Translations under genes and position numbers: made by a program | NCBI GenBank assembly: GCA_035715725.1 | Contig: DASTKT010000026.1 | Coordinates: forward strand, 1-51,427 | From: JADGGV01 sp035715725 | GTDB lineage: Bacteria > Gemmatimonadota > Gemmatimonadetes > Longimicrobiales > RSA9 | Length of the DNA: 51,427 bases | Direction of reading: 5' to 3' | Shown: piece by piece, positions 15,630-26,450 of the stretch | Layout: every line of letters starts with the position of its first letter | Position numbering within the stretch: position 1 is the stretch's first letter | The notes under the pieces: model-generated | What the model saw: only the letters and a program-made list of their open reading frames with translations | What the model was told of the DNA's origin: nothing | The model's database searches: none

Positions 15630-16730
15630 CTAGTTCGCGGCCACGGGCGGCGCCTCCACCGGCACGATCCCCTGCCCCGTCACCTCCGCGAGCTGCAGCT
15701 TCCGCGTCGCGACGCCCGCCGAGTCGAATGCGATCGGTCCACTGTACCCCTGGTACGCCGGCCGGGTGCGTCCAAGTGACGCCAGGTAGTCGCGGAGCTG
15801 GGCGCGGCTCCGGGCGCCCGAGCGCAGCGCCTGCGCCAGCAGCCCGACGGCGTCGTAGGCGAGCACGGCCTCGCTCGTGGTCGGGCGGCCCATCCAGACG
15901 GTGAAGCGGTACTGGAAGTTCGCGTACTTCGCGCTGTCCGCGGCGGGATCCACGGCCCGCGCGAAGACCAGCCCGCAGAAGTTGCACTCCTCGTTCGTCT
16001 GCACGCGGGCGGACTCGACCGCGTCGCTCCCGAGCACGCGCAGGTCGGCGATGTCCGTTCGCAGCTGCGAGAAGATCGCGCCGAGCGGCCGGGAGTCGCC
16101 GAGCCAGAAGACGAGGCTCGGCTTCGCGTCGGCGATCCGCCGCTCCAGCGCGCCGAGCCCGGCGGTGTCCGCGCCCGCAGGGTACACGGTGTCGAGCGCC
16201 ACTTCGACGCCCTCGAGCCCCTGCCGCACCAGCGCCGACATCTGCTGGCCGTACCGGTCCGGCGCGTGCACGATGGCCACCCGCTTGGGCGCCCAGATGC
16301 GGCGCGCCTCGGACGCGAGCAGCGCCGCCTCCTCCTCCGCGCGCGGCAGCAGGTGGAACACCCACTTTCCCGACGGCGCGAGCGCCGGCGCCAGGACCAG
16401 CGCCGGGAGCGCGCCGCTCTCGTAGACCGGCGCCGCCGCCTCCATCCCCTCCTCGTCGCTCTTCTGGATGACCGCGCGCACCAGGGTGTCCGAGACGAAG
16501 TCCCGCGCCAGCTTCGCCGCGTGAGCGGCTCCCGTGCTCTTGTCGAGCGTGTCCCCCCGCGTCAGCCGCAGCGGGCGCCCGTCGATCCGGCCGGTGGCGT
16601 TCACCTCCTTGGCGGCCAGGTCGGCGGCGTCATAGACGATCGGGCCGGCGGCGACCCCGATGCGATACGGGTGCTCGCCGCCGCACGCCGCCGCGGCCAG
16701 GAGGAGGAGGCTCAGGGAAGCTGCGCGCAT
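15630..16730 (-). CDS. Periplasmic binding protein-type lipoprotein (amino-acid ABC transporter family)
   Basis: 366 residues. A lipoprotein signal MRAASLSLLLLAAAAC precedes a bilobed fold resembling the branched-chain amino acid binding protein family (Peripla_BP_6). The first lobe begins IGVAAGPIVYDAADLAAKEVNA, VRAVIQKSDEEGMEAAAPVY and PALVLAPALAP. The second has KRVAIVHAPDRYGQQMSALV, PSLVFWLGDSRPLGAIFSQL, SEAVLAYDAVGLLAQAL and YQGYSGPIAFDSAGV. The Ser/Thr ligand motif of typical members is weak. No permease or ATPase genes lie beside it, so it could be a sensor or orphan binding protein. The start at 16730 begins the signal. Confidence 0.75.
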   Translation of the reverse strand: MRAASLSLLLLAAAACGGEHPYRIGVAAGPIVYDAADLAAKEVNATGRIDGRPLRLTRGDTLDKSTGAAHAAKLARDFVSDTLVRAVIQKSDEEGMEAAAPVYESGALPALVLAPALAPSGKWVFHLLPRAEEEAALLASEARRIWAPKRVAIVHAPDRYGQQMSALVRQGLEGVEVALDTVYPAGADTAGLGALERRIADAKPSLVFWLGDSRPLGAIFSQLRTDIADLRVLGSDAVESARVQTNEECNFCGLVFARAVDPAADSAKYANFQYRFTVWMGRPTTSEAVLAYDAVGLLAQALRSGARSRAQLRDYLASLGRTRPAYQGYSGPIAFDSAGVATRKLQLAEVTGQGIVPVEAPPVAAN

Positions 16731-16860
16731 GCGTGGGGGCCCCGGTCGCGGTGGAGTGGAGTCGGGCGGGAAGATCGACCGGGCGTCGCGGAGCGTCAAG
16801 GGACGGCGCGGGGCCGCCGGCGCCCCGTGGAGCCGGCGGTACGGTGCCCGGCGCCACCGC

Positions 16861-17154
16861 TCAGTCGGGCTCGCCGCCGGACTCCCAGCTCCGCCAGCGG
16901 GACCGGAGCCGTTCGCGCAGCTCGCTCCAGTCCAGCGTATCGGCGCTCATCCACGCCTTCACCTCCTGGCCGAAGATGCGGGTGAGCGTGAGCGCGTCCT
17001 CCTCGTCCCAGCCTCGCGCGGTCAGCTCGTCGCTCGTGCGCTGGTAGGCGTCGTGGGCCAGCTCCATGAGCCGCTCGTCCCGGCCCCACTGGGCCCGCGC
17101 CACGCTCTTGCCGCGGCCCTCCAGCTCGCCGACGTAGATCTCCCACGGCTCCAT
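16861..17154 (-). CDS. Small hypothetical protein
   Basis: 97 residues, with a strong ribosome-binding site (GGAGGGGAG about 5 bases before the ATG). The sequence MEPWEIYVGELEGRGKSVARAQWGR continues into predicted helices (DERLMELAHDAYQRTSDELTARG, then EDALTLTRIFG) and ends SRWRSWESGGEPD. It is charged and soluble-looking. I recognise no family. It lies between the helicase gene and the binding-protein gene, all minus, with gaps over 120 bases on both sides. The 153 bases upstream are extremely GC-rich and structured. Confidence 0.6.
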   Translation of the reverse strand: MEPWEIYVGELEGRGKSVARAQWGRDERLMELAHDAYQRTSDELTARGWDEEDALTLTRIFGQEVKAWMSADTLDWSELRERLRSRWRSWESGGEPD

Positions 17155-17307
17155 CGGGCTCCCCTCCGGTAGGCGTCCGCCGCGCCGGGCCGCAGGAGGC
17201 GTACCGGCGCGCGTGCGCCGCGCCCGGCGCGGGCCGGCGGCTCGGGCCCGGGCCGCGGCCGCCCGCGCCGCGGGCACGGCTCCGGCGGACGCGCGGCGCC
17301 GCGCGGG

Positions 17308-19512
<2,205 letters not shown>

Positions 19513-19698
19513 GCGCCTGCGGTGCTGCCGGCCGGGACGGGCCGCAGGCAGACCGCGGGCCGGCACCGGCCGTGGAAGAAACGGGCGCGGAAGTTCGCGG
19601 CGACCGGTCGGGCCGTCAAGGCGGCGCGACCGGGGCACGCATCCGGCCGCGGGGCTCCGCCCGGGCGACCGCGAGCGCGATCGGCGGGTGCCGCCCGC

Positions 19699-20856
19699 TC
19701 AGCGCGCCTCGCGGAGCGCGCGGGCGAGCGCGGCGATGTCCTCGGCGTCGTTGTAGACGTGCGGCGAGATACGCAGTGCGCTGCCGCGGCGCGAGACGTG
19801 GATGTGCCGCTCGCGCAGGCGCGCGTGCAGACGATCCAGGTCGAGCCCCTCCGGCGCCCGGATCCCGAAGAGGTGGCCGGCCCGGGCATCGTCGTCCTCG
19901 ACATGGAAGCCGAGCTCCCGCGCGGTCTCGACGAGCGGGGCGGAGAGCGCCCGGCAGTAGGTCTGGATCTCCGCCGGATCCCACTCCAGGATCTGACGCA
20001 GCGCCGCCGCGAGCATCGGCACGAGGATGAAGTTGCTGCGCTCCCCGACGTCGTGGCGGACGGCGCCCGGCTGGTACTCGTCCCGGTAGTTGACGAGTCC
20101 GGCGAAGTCCTCGCTGCCGAGCCGCCCGGTCCACGTCTCCTCGAGCGGCTCGGCGGCGGCCAGCCGTGGCCCGAGATAGGCGCAGCCGAGCGAGTACGGA
20201 CCGAGCAGCCACTTGTAGCCGGCGACGACGAGCGCATCCGGGCGGACGCGGGCCACGTCGAATGGCAGCGCGCCGACGGACTGCGTGCCATCCACCACGA
20301 GCGCCGCGCCCACCTCCCGGGCTCGCGCGCCGATCCGCTCCAGGTCGAAGCGCGTGCCATCCGTCCAGTGCACCGGCGGCAAGGCGACGACGGCGGTATC
20401 CGGGCCGATGGCGTCCAGCAGCCGCTCGTTCCACGCCGCGCCTCGCGCCGGCCCGGTCGGCGCGGCCACGGTCCGCACCTCGAGCCCCCGCCGGCGGGCG
20501 AGCGCGCGCCACGGGTACACGTTGCTCGGGAACTGCGCCTCCGCCAGCACGATCGACTGCCCGGCGCGCACGTCCCGCTCCACGCCTCGCGCGGCGAGGG
20601 AGATCGCGTACGAGGCGGCGGGAACGAGCGCGATGGACGACGGGTCCGGCGCGTTGACGAGCCGCGCGAACAGGCGCCGCAGCTCGTCGCTCCCGGCGAA
20701 GAAGTCCTGCGGGACGATCGTGCCCGGATCGGCCTTGCGCAGGATCCCCTGGATGCCGGCCTCCTGCGTGGCGCGGGAGAGCGGGCCCATGTAGGCCGCG
20801 TTGAGGTAGTGGAGGCCCTCGGGGAGCGAGAACAGGTGGCGCTGCGTCGTGAGCAT
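19699..20856 (-). CDS. Class-V aminotransferase-fold PLP enzyme
   Basis: 385 residues. The fold-type I PLP domain shows LHYLNAAYMGPLS at the N-terminus, the cofactor-binding Asp in ALVVDGTQSVGALPFDV, and the Schiff-base lysine in VVAGYKWLLGPYSLG. The family includes cysteine desulfurases, kynureninases, isopenicillin N epimerases and EgtE-type C-S lyases; the sequence alone does not pick one. No reactive Cys loop of SufS/IscS type is evident. It lies downstream of egtB-egtD on the same strand, but 475 bases and a strong hairpin separate them, so an ergothioneine role is only a hypothesis. The start is chosen at MLTTQRHLFSLPEG. Confidence 0.8.
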   Translation of the reverse strand: MLTTQRHLFSLPEGLHYLNAAYMGPLSRATQEAGIQGILRKADPGTIVPQDFFAGSDELRRLFARLVNAPDPSSIALVPAASYAISLAARGVERDVRAGQSIVLAEAQFPSNVYPWRALARRRGLEVRTVAAPTGPARGAAWNERLLDAIGPDTAVVALPPVHWTDGTRFDLERIGARAREVGAALVVDGTQSVGALPFDVARVRPDALVVAGYKWLLGPYSLGCAYLGPRLAAAEPLEETWTGRLGSEDFAGLVNYRDEYQPGAVRHDVGERSNFILVPMLAAALRQILEWDPAEIQTYCRALSAPLVETARELGFHVEDDDARAGHLFGIRAPEGLDLDRLHARLRERHIHVSRRGSALRISPHVYNDAEDIAALARALREAR

Positions 20857-21330
20857 GCGGGCGTACGCGTCGGGGGCGTGGGCGATCGGGAACGGGGGAA
20901 TGTCGGGTAGAGGAGAGGTGGGGGCAATGGGTGGGGCGGGCGGTCGCCCTGCCGGCAGGGGTCGGCACGAGCCAGAGCAGGAGGCCGCGGCCGCTTCGCG
21001 GCCGCATGCGTGAAGCCCCCGGGCGCCTCTCACGCGGCACCCGGGGGCTTCATTTCCGCTGGTGGGACCGATCTTCCGATTCGGCTCGGTCGCCGCGTGC
21101 GGCGGCCCTCTTTCGATCCCTTGCCCCGGTCCACGCGGTGGGTGGCCGAGGGTGCCCCTGAGCTCTGGGGCGTCGGTTGCGTCCAGCGACCTCGCAACCG
21201 TCTCGCTTCGGGGCCGAACTCCCTCCGCGAGCATGGCGTCCGGCGGCGTCCCGCCTTCCGCCCGTCGCCCGGGACAAGCACCGCTTTCCCCGCGCGACGC
21301 ACTGGCAACCTACATCCGGTCACGACGCGG
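20857..21330. other. Non-coding, highly structured gap between egtD and the PLP enzyme gene
   Basis: 474 bases, no credible gene. It contains a perfect 14-base palindrome at 20947-20960 (CCCTGCCGGCAGGG), a hairpin at 20987-21005 (8-base arms around TTC) and a terminator-like hairpin at 21011-21052. A run of further hairpins fills 21065-21270, for example CGCCGCGTGCGGCG, GCCCC(8)GGGGC and CGGTTGCG(11)CGCAACCG. No known RNA family was recognised. Confidence 0.45.
21011..21052. terminator. Terminator-like hairpin downstream of egtD
   Basis: Thirteen-base arms (TGAAGCCCCCGGG at 21011-21023, complement at 21040-21052) with a 16-base loop. Plus-strand reading is followed by TTTCC; minus-strand reading has no T tract. 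It would separate the egt operon from the PLP enzyme gene or act in both directions. Confidence 0.6.
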
Positions 21331-22362
21331 TCACAAGTCCTTCGGATGGACTTCGGGGCGCGGCCCGGCGGGCTCGAGGTACAGGACGGCGAACCACTCG
21401 CGCGGGTCGGTCCAGACGCGCTCGAGCCGCCAGCCGGCGCGCTCCGCGAGGGCCGCGAACTCCGAGGGGTGGTACTTGTAGCAGTGCTCCGTGCGGATCG
21501 TCTCGCCGGCGTCGAGGGCGATGCGCACGGCCGGCTCGCCGTAGCCCGGCGGGATGGCGATGCACTGCCGGCGCAGGCTGAGGAGGTGCATCTCCACCCG
21601 GCCGGCGGCGGCGTCGTAGAAGGCGTGGTGCCGGAACGCGGCGGTGTCGAAGTCGGAGCCGCAGAGCCGGTTGACGTGCGTGAGGATGTTGAGGTTGAAC
21701 GCGGCGGTGACGCCCTCCGGGTCGTCGTAGGCGAGCTCGAGCGTGGCGCGGTCCTTCTTGCGGTCGACGCCGATGAGGAGCGCGCCGTCGGGGCCGACCA
21801 GCGCGGCCGCGCGCGAGAGGAAGCGCTCGGCGTCGGCCGGCTCGAAGTTGCCGATCGTGGAGCCGGGGAAGAACACGGCGACGCGGCGGGCGGCGCGGGC
21901 GCCGCGCGGCAGGTCGAAGCCGCCGGTGTAGTCGGCGGCCACGGGGAGCACCTCGAGCCACGGCATCTCGGCGGCGAGCGCGGCGGCGAACTCCTCCAGC
22001 TGGGCCCGCGAGATGTCGACGGGGACGTAGGCGGCCGGCTCCTCCAGCGCCTCGAGGAGGAGGCGCGTCTTGAGCCCGCTGCCGCTCCCCGGCTCGACGA
22101 TCTTGCACCGCGGTCCGAGCAGCCGGGCGATCTCGCCGGCGTGACCGCGGAGGATCGCGAGCTCGGTCCGCGTGGGATAGTAGGCGTCGAGCTGGGTGAT
22201 CCGGTCGAACAGGTGGGCGCCGGCGTCGTCGTAGAAGAGCTTGCACGGCAGGCTCCTGGCCGGCGCCGTCAGGCCGGCCACGATGTCGCGCCGGAGTGCC
22301 GCGCCATTCGGGAGGGCGTCGGCGGACGGGACCGGCGCCGGTCGCGACTTCCGAATCAGCAT
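21331..22362 (-). CDS. egtD: L-histidine N-alpha-methyltransferase EgtD
   Basis: 343 residues. It trimethylates histidine to hercynine using S-adenosylmethionine, the first step of ergothioneine synthesis. The SAM site is IVEPGSGSGLKTRLLLEAL. Family stretches include LPCKLFYDDAGAHLFDRITQLDAYYPTRTE, YVPVDISRAQLEE, VAVFFPGSTIGNFEP, LLIGVDRKKD, NLNILTHVNR and HCYKYHPSEFAALAERAGW. Start and stop fit the usual length of about 320-345. Its ATG follows the egtB stop by two bases (TGAGCATG), so the two are translationally coupled. Confidence 0.95.
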   Translation of the reverse strand: MLIRKSRPAPVPSADALPNGAALRRDIVAGLTAPARSLPCKLFYDDAGAHLFDRITQLDAYYPTRTELAILRGHAGEIARLLGPRCKIVEPGSGSGLKTRLLLEALEEPAAYVPVDISRAQLEEFAAALAAEMPWLEVLPVAADYTGGFDLPRGARAARRVAVFFPGSTIGNFEPADAERFLSRAAALVGPDGALLIGVDRKKDRATLELAYDDPEGVTAAFNLNILTHVNRLCGSDFDTAAFRHHAFYDAAAGRVEMHLLSLRRQCIAIPPGYGEPAVRIALDAGETIRTEHCYKYHPSEFAALAERAGWRLERVWTDPREWFAVLYLEPAGPRPEVHPKDL

Positions 22363-22364
22363 GC

Positions 22365-23666
22365 TCACCGGAGGTCCCGCGCCAACCGCACGCCGGTAAA
22401 CTGCCAGCAGGCGTCCGGGGGGAAGAAGTTGCGGTAGGTCGGGCGGATGTGGCTGACCGACGTCGCGCATGAGCCGCCGCGCAGCACGAACTGGTTGCAC
22501 ATGAACTTGCCGTTGTACTCGCCGACGGCGCCGGCGGCCGGCTGGAAGCCGGGGTACGGCGTGTACTGGCTGCGGGTCCACTCCCAGACGTCGCCGTACA
22601 TCTGGAGCAGGCCGGCTCCGCGGGCGGCGGCGAGCGGATGGTAGGCGCGATCCTCGACGAAGTTGCCGGCGGCGGGGAGTCCGGCCGCGGCGACCTCCCA
22701 CTCGAATTCCGTCGGCAGGCGCGCGCCGGCCCAGCGGGCGAACGCGTCCGCCTCGAAGTAGCTGAGGTGGCAGACGGGCTCGGCGGGCTCGACCGGGTGC
22801 ATGCCGGACAGCGTGAAGAGCCACCAATCGCCGTCCCGCCTCTCCCAGTAGAACGGCTCGGTCCAGTCGTTCTGCTCGCGCGTGGCCCACCCCATGGAGA
22901 GCCAGAGCTCGGGACGCCGGTAGCCGCCGTCGGCCATGAACTCGAGGTACTCGCCGTTCGTGACCAGCCGGCTGGCGAGCGCGAACGGCTCCACGAACTC
23001 GCGGTGGCGCGGGCCCTCGTTGTCGTAGGCGAAGCCCGGGCCGGCCCAGCCGACCCAGTGCAACCCCTCGGGGAAGTCGACCCACGCGGCGGCGGGCGCC
23101 GCTCCGGCACGAGGCGCCTCGGCTGCGCGGTACACCGGGCGGAGCGGGTTCACGGAGAAGACGTGCTTGATGTCCGTGAGCATCAGCTCCTGGTGCTGCT
23201 GCTCGTGGTGGAGGCCGAGCGTGAGGAGCGGCTCGAGCTCGGCGAGGCGGTCCTCGGGGAGGCGCTCGAGCAGCGTCCGGATGGCCGCGTCCACGTGCCG
23301 GCGATACGCCCGCACCTCGGCGACCGTCGGGCGCGAGATGTAGCCGCGCTGGGCCCGGCAGTGCCGCTCGCCGGCCTGGACGTAGTAGGAGTTGAACAGG
23401 TACGCGTAGGCGGCGTCGAGTGGACGGTATCCGTCGAGGTTCGGCAGCAGCACGAACGTCTCGAAGAACCAGCTCGTGTGCGCCAGGTGCCACTTCGTCG
23501 GGCTCACGTCGGCCATGGACTGCACCACCATGTCCTCGGCCGCGAGACCCTCGGTCAGCGAGTCGGTGAAGCCGCGCACCTCGTCGTAGCGAGCGGCCAG
23601 CCGCTCGCGCAGCGCCGCGCTCGCGCCGGCCTCCACGGCCGACGGATGCGCCAGGGCGGTCGCCAT
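22365..23666 (-). CDS. egtB: Hercynine oxygenase EgtB (DinB plus sulfatase-modifying-type domain)
   Basis: 433 residues. This iron-dependent enzyme couples hercynine to a thiol (gamma-glutamylcysteine or cysteine) with O2 to form the sulfoxide. The DinB_2 domain (about 15-160) holds the likely three-His iron site: H63 in HLAHTSWFFE, and H154 with H158 in LGLHHEQQHQE. The C-terminal formylglycine-generating-type domain (about 195-430) has TNGEYLEFMADGGY, SYFEADAFARWAG, RLPTEFEWE, DVWEWTRSQY and the end LRGGSCAT followed by IRPTYRNFF. The ATG at 23666 has AGGAAGGAG about 10 bases upstream; a GTG three codons earlier is less likely. egtA and egtC are absent, so the sulfur donor is open. Confidence 0.94.
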   Translation of the reverse strand: MATALAHPSAVEAGASAALRERLAARYDEVRGFTDSLTEGLAAEDMVVQSMADVSPTKWHLAHTSWFFETFVLLPNLDGYRPLDAAYAYLFNSYYVQAGERHCRAQRGYISRPTVAEVRAYRRHVDAAIRTLLERLPEDRLAELEPLLTLGLHHEQQHQELMLTDIKHVFSVNPLRPVYRAAEAPRAGAAPAAAWVDFPEGLHWVGWAGPGFAYDNEGPRHREFVEPFALASRLVTNGEYLEFMADGGYRRPELWLSMGWATREQNDWTEPFYWERRDGDWWLFTLSGMHPVEPAEPVCHLSYFEADAFARWAGARLPTEFEWEVAAAGLPAAGNFVEDRAYHPLAAARGAGLLQMYGDVWEWTRSQYTPYPGFQPAAGAVGEYNGKFMCNQFVLRGGSCATSVSHIRPTYRNFFPPDACWQFTGVRLARDLR

Positions 23667-23924
23667 GTACGCCACACTCCTTCCTCGTTCTCGGCCCGGA
23701 CCCGCGCTCGGGCGGTCGGGCAGCGGCGCCGCCGGGTCGCGCGGCGGATGGCGCGCGACGCCGCGGAGACCGGGCGTCGCCTCGTCATCGCCGCACGCCG
23801 CGGGAATCGGGCCTCCCTGGGGTCGGCTTGGCGCGGGTCTAAATGCTACAAACGGGCCAGACGACGGATTGGTTCCGCAACGGCCGGGCCGTCGCGAGCC
23901 GGGAGGCGGGAAGGAGGCCGGGAA

Positions 23925-24353
23925 TCATTCGGCGGAGCTGCGTCCGGACAGGGTGCCGGGATCGCTCCAGGCGATGCCGCGGGCCGCATCCTCGAGGCAG
24001 CCCCGGACGGCGCGGGCGAGATCGAGGGCGGCGACCGGCTTGTGGACCAGCCCGCGGAAGCCGAGGCGCCGCAGCTCGTCGGCGGCGACGTCGTAGCCGC
24101 TCACGGCGAGCACCGGGATCCGCGCGGTGCGCGGGTCCTCCTGCAGCTTCGCCATCGCGCCGACCCCGTCCATGCGGGGCATGGCGAGGTCGAGCAGGAT
24201 GAGGCGCGGCTCGTGCTCCCGGGCGAGCGCCACGCCCTCGCGCCCATCACGGGCGACGAGGGCGCGGAAGCCGCACGATGCCAGCGCGGCGGCGAAGAGG
24301 TAGCGCACATCCGGCGAGTCGTCGACGATGAGGACAGCCCCGGTCGACGCCAT
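23925..24353 (-). CDS. Single-domain response regulator (CheY-like receiver)
   Basis: 142 residues, a lone receiver domain. Seen residues: acidic pair in VLIVDDSPDVR, phosphoacceptor Asp in LILLDLAMPRMDG, Ser in VLAVSGYD and Lys in GLVHKPVA. The C-terminal 20 residues (RGIAWSDPGTLSGRSSAE) carry no output domain. It would relay phosphoryl groups to a partner by binding. No kinase is adjacent; the PAS-GAF kinase at 26886 is 2.5 kb away on the other strand. It lies between the egt operon and the osmC-cysteine synthase pair. Confidence 0.88.
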   Translation of the reverse strand: MASTGAVLIVDDSPDVRYLFAAALASCGFRALVARDGREGVALAREHEPRLILLDLAMPRMDGVGAMAKLQEDPRTARIPVLAVSGYDVAADELRRLGFRGLVHKPVAALDLARAVRGCLEDAARGIAWSDPGTLSGRSSAE

Positions 24354-24439
24354 GGCGGTCCCTCCGCTGACGGGTGGACGATGGAGCGCGGCTTCGCTGC
24401 GGGTGTCGCACCCCTACAGACGAGCCACCCGCCGGCGGG

Positions 24440-25378
24440 TCACAAGCACTCGTCGTCCGGCGTCTCGTCGGCGCCGGGCTCGGCGTACAGCGCCGTGCTG
24501 AGGTAGCGAGCCCCGGAATCGGGAGCGATGCAGGCGACGCGGTGGCCGCGGCCGAGCTCCCGCGCCACCTCCAGGGCGGCCCAGACGATGGCGCCGCTGC
24601 TCATCCCGACGAACAGCCCCTCCTCGCGCGCGAGCCTTCGGGCGAGCGGGAACGCATCCTCCTCCCACGCCTTGATGACGCGATCGATCACGGTGCGATC
24701 CAGGTTCTCGGGGATGAAGCCCGGTCCCATGCCCTGGAACTGGTGCTGGCCGCGCGCCTCGCCGGAGAGCACGGCCGAGCGCGCCGGCTCGACGGCGACG
24801 ACGGTGACCTCCGGGCGCTGCTCCTTGAGGAAGCGCCCGACGCCGGAGATCGTGCCGCCCGTGCCGGTGCCGTAGACGAAGGCGTCGAGGCGGCCGCCGA
24901 GGTCGCGCCAGATCTCCGGGCCCGTCGTCTCGTAGTGGATGCGCGGGTTGGCGGGGTTCGTGAACTGATCGGGCAGGTACGCCCCCGTCGCCTCGCGGAT
25001 GCGGTGCGCCTCCTCGATGGCGGCGAGCATGCGCCGCTCGGGATCCGTGAGCACGAGCTCGGCGCCGTACGCGCGCAGGGTTCGCTTCCGCTCGATGCTC
25101 ATGGATGCCGGGAGGCAGAGCACGAGGCGGTAGCCCCGCGCCGACGCCACCTGCGCGAGGCCGATGCCGGTGTTGCCGGACGTCGGCTCGACGATCGTGC
25201 CGCCGGGCCGCAGCAGGCCGCGCCGCTCGCCGTCGCCGATGAGCGCGAGCGCCGTCCGGTCCTTGATCGAGCCGCCCGGGTTGGCCCCCTCCAGCTTGAC
25301 CCACACCTCCGCCATGTCGGGCTCCACCACCCGCTCGAGCCGGACGGCCGGCGTGCCACCGATGAACGCGTCGATCAC
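24440..25378 (-). CDS. Cysteine synthase (PLP-dependent, CysK/CysM type)
   Basis: 312 residues, without CBS domains. It makes cysteine from O-acetylserine (or O-phosphoserine) and a sulfide donor. The PLP lysine is K39 in NPGGSIKDR; SGNTGIGLA and GTGGTISG bind the cofactor phosphate. The C-terminus has EGLFVGMSSGA and APDSGARYLST. The start is GTG at 25378 with GGAGG six bases upstream, and it overlaps the osmC stop (GTGA), so the two are coupled. CysK versus CysM cannot be settled without alignment. The gene is distinct from the CBS-domain enzyme at 156-1553. Confidence 0.88.
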   Translation of the reverse strand: MIDAFIGGTPAVRLERVVEPDMAEVWVKLEGANPGGSIKDRTALALIGDGERRGLLRPGGTIVEPTSGNTGIGLAQVASARGYRLVLCLPASMSIERKRTLRAYGAELVLTDPERRMLAAIEEAHRIREATGAYLPDQFTNPANPRIHYETTGPEIWRDLGGRLDAFVYGTGTGGTISGVGRFLKEQRPEVTVVAVEPARSAVLSGEARGQHQFQGMGPGFIPENLDRTVIDRVIKAWEEDAFPLARRLAREEGLFVGMSSGAIVWAALEVARELGRGHRVACIAPDSGARYLSTALYAEPGADETPDDECL

Positions 25379-25854
25379 GGCTCGCCTCCGGGCTGACGGA
25401 CCTCGACCTCCCAGGAGAGCCGGACGTCCGGCGCCAGCGACGCGGCCACGGAGCAGTATTTCCGGATCGACAGGTCGGCCGCGCGCTCGACGTGCGCTCG
25501 GTCCGACGCCGTCGCCACGATCCAGCGGAGCCGCGCCGCCAGCACGCGGCGCGGCGTGGTCGCGGCCCGGTCGAACTCGACCTCGACCCGAAGCGAGGCC
25601 GCCGGAGTACGGCGCTTCTCGAGGATGTCCACGACGTCGATGGCCGAGCACGACGCCAACGCAATCATCATCGTATCGACCGGGCCCGGCGCCTGCTGCC
25701 GCTCGCCATCGACGAGCAGCGTGGGACCGTCCGGGCGCCCGCCCCGGTACCTGCGCCCACCTTCCCACACCACGTCCACCCGCGTCCGCGGCCCGACGGC
25801 CGGACCGGCGGGACCGGCGGGCGCGCCGCCCCCCGCCTCCATTGACGACTCCAC
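25375..25854 (-). CDS. OsmC/Ohr family protein
   Basis: 159 residues. OsmC-fold proteins reduce organic hydroperoxides through two cysteines, or have lost that activity. The family core runs from DVVWEGGRRYRG through DTMMIALASCSAIDVVDILEK to AADLSIRKYCSVAASLAPDV. Both redox Cys positions are filled, Cys in ASCSAIDV and Cys in RKYCSVA, so peroxidase chemistry is plausible. The start is GTG at 25854 because AGGAGG lies exactly seven bases upstream; an ATG four codons later is the alternative. It is coupled by overlap to the cysteine synthase gene, which points to a shared thiol/oxidative role. A 12-base-arm hairpin (25920-25947) lies in its leader. Confidence 0.85.
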   Translation of the reverse strand: MESSMEAGGGAPAGPAGPAVGPRTRVDVVWEGGRRYRGGRPDGPTLLVDGERQQAPGPVDTMMIALASCSAIDVVDILEKRRTPAASLRVEVEFDRAATTPRRVLAARLRWIVATASDRAHVERAADLSIRKYCSVAASLAPDVRLSWEVEVRQPGGEP

Positions 25855-26216
25855 GACGAATCCTCCTGTACGGCTGGCGATGCAGCTCCTGCGTCGGCCG
25901 GCCACCGGCGGTCGACCGTGGAGCGGCGGCCCCGTGGCCGCCGCTCCCTAGCACCGAATCGGAGCGATGCGCGGTGGGTTCCACGCGCCCACGTCCGGCC
26001 GACCGCGATGCGACAGCCGCGATGTAACGAATCGTTCCGGCCGGCCGGCCAGCGGCGTGCGCCTCCCGCGTGCCGGCGCCTGTAGATACCAGCAGTTTTT
26101 CGGATTGCGGCGGCCCCGCGCCCTGGCGTACGGTTCTTGCGAAGGCCCACCGCCCAGCCGTCTCAGACCATCGCATATCCGGATCGAGACGAACGCCGTC
26201 GTCCACAGGGGGAGCC
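25855..26216. other. Divergent intergenic region with a strong hairpin
   Basis: 362 bases without a gene, between the osmC leader and the 77-residue gene. It holds a hairpin at 25920-25947 (12-base arms, GGAGCGGCGGCC and complement, 4-base loop). A lower-GC stretch near 26080-26105 contains CAGCAGTTTTTCGG. I see no recognised regulatory RNA. Confidence 0.45.
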
Positions 26217-26450
26217 GTGCGCGCCTATTCCGAGGTCATCCAGTTCACGCTCGACCGTGCCGCCGTCCACGAAGAGTGGGCCGCCCGCGAGGCGGACGAG
26301 GCGCGAGCACGGGAGCTGCGCGACGAGGCCCGTCGGTTCCGCCGCATCGCCGAGATGATCCGGCGCGCCGGCGATCCGGCCCGCCCCATGAGCACGGGGC
26401 GCCCGATCCTCGTCTCCGAGTGGCCCGGCCGGCGGCGCACGGAGCCCTGA
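26217..26450 (+). CDS. Small charged hypothetical protein
   Basis: 77 residues from a GTG start preceded by GGGGGAG, a strong ribosome-binding site. The sequence is mostly one predicted amphipathic helix rich in Glu, Arg and Ala (DRAAVHEEWAAREADEARAR then DEARRFRRIAEMIRR). A short tail GRPILVSEWPGRR follows. It is probably cytosolic. I recognise no family. The frame is open upstream of the GTG, but there it is arginine- and proline-rich and unlike a protein. Confidence 0.5.
   Translation: MRAYSEVIQFTLDRAAVHEEWAAREADEARARELRDEARRFRRIAEMIRRAGDPARPMSTGRPILVSEWPGRRRTEP

Noticed and set aside
21200..21330. Cobalamin riboswitch in the gap after egtD
   Set aside because: A GGGGAAAGCGGTG stretch looks similar, but the B12 box and the CCCGCAACTG part are absent.
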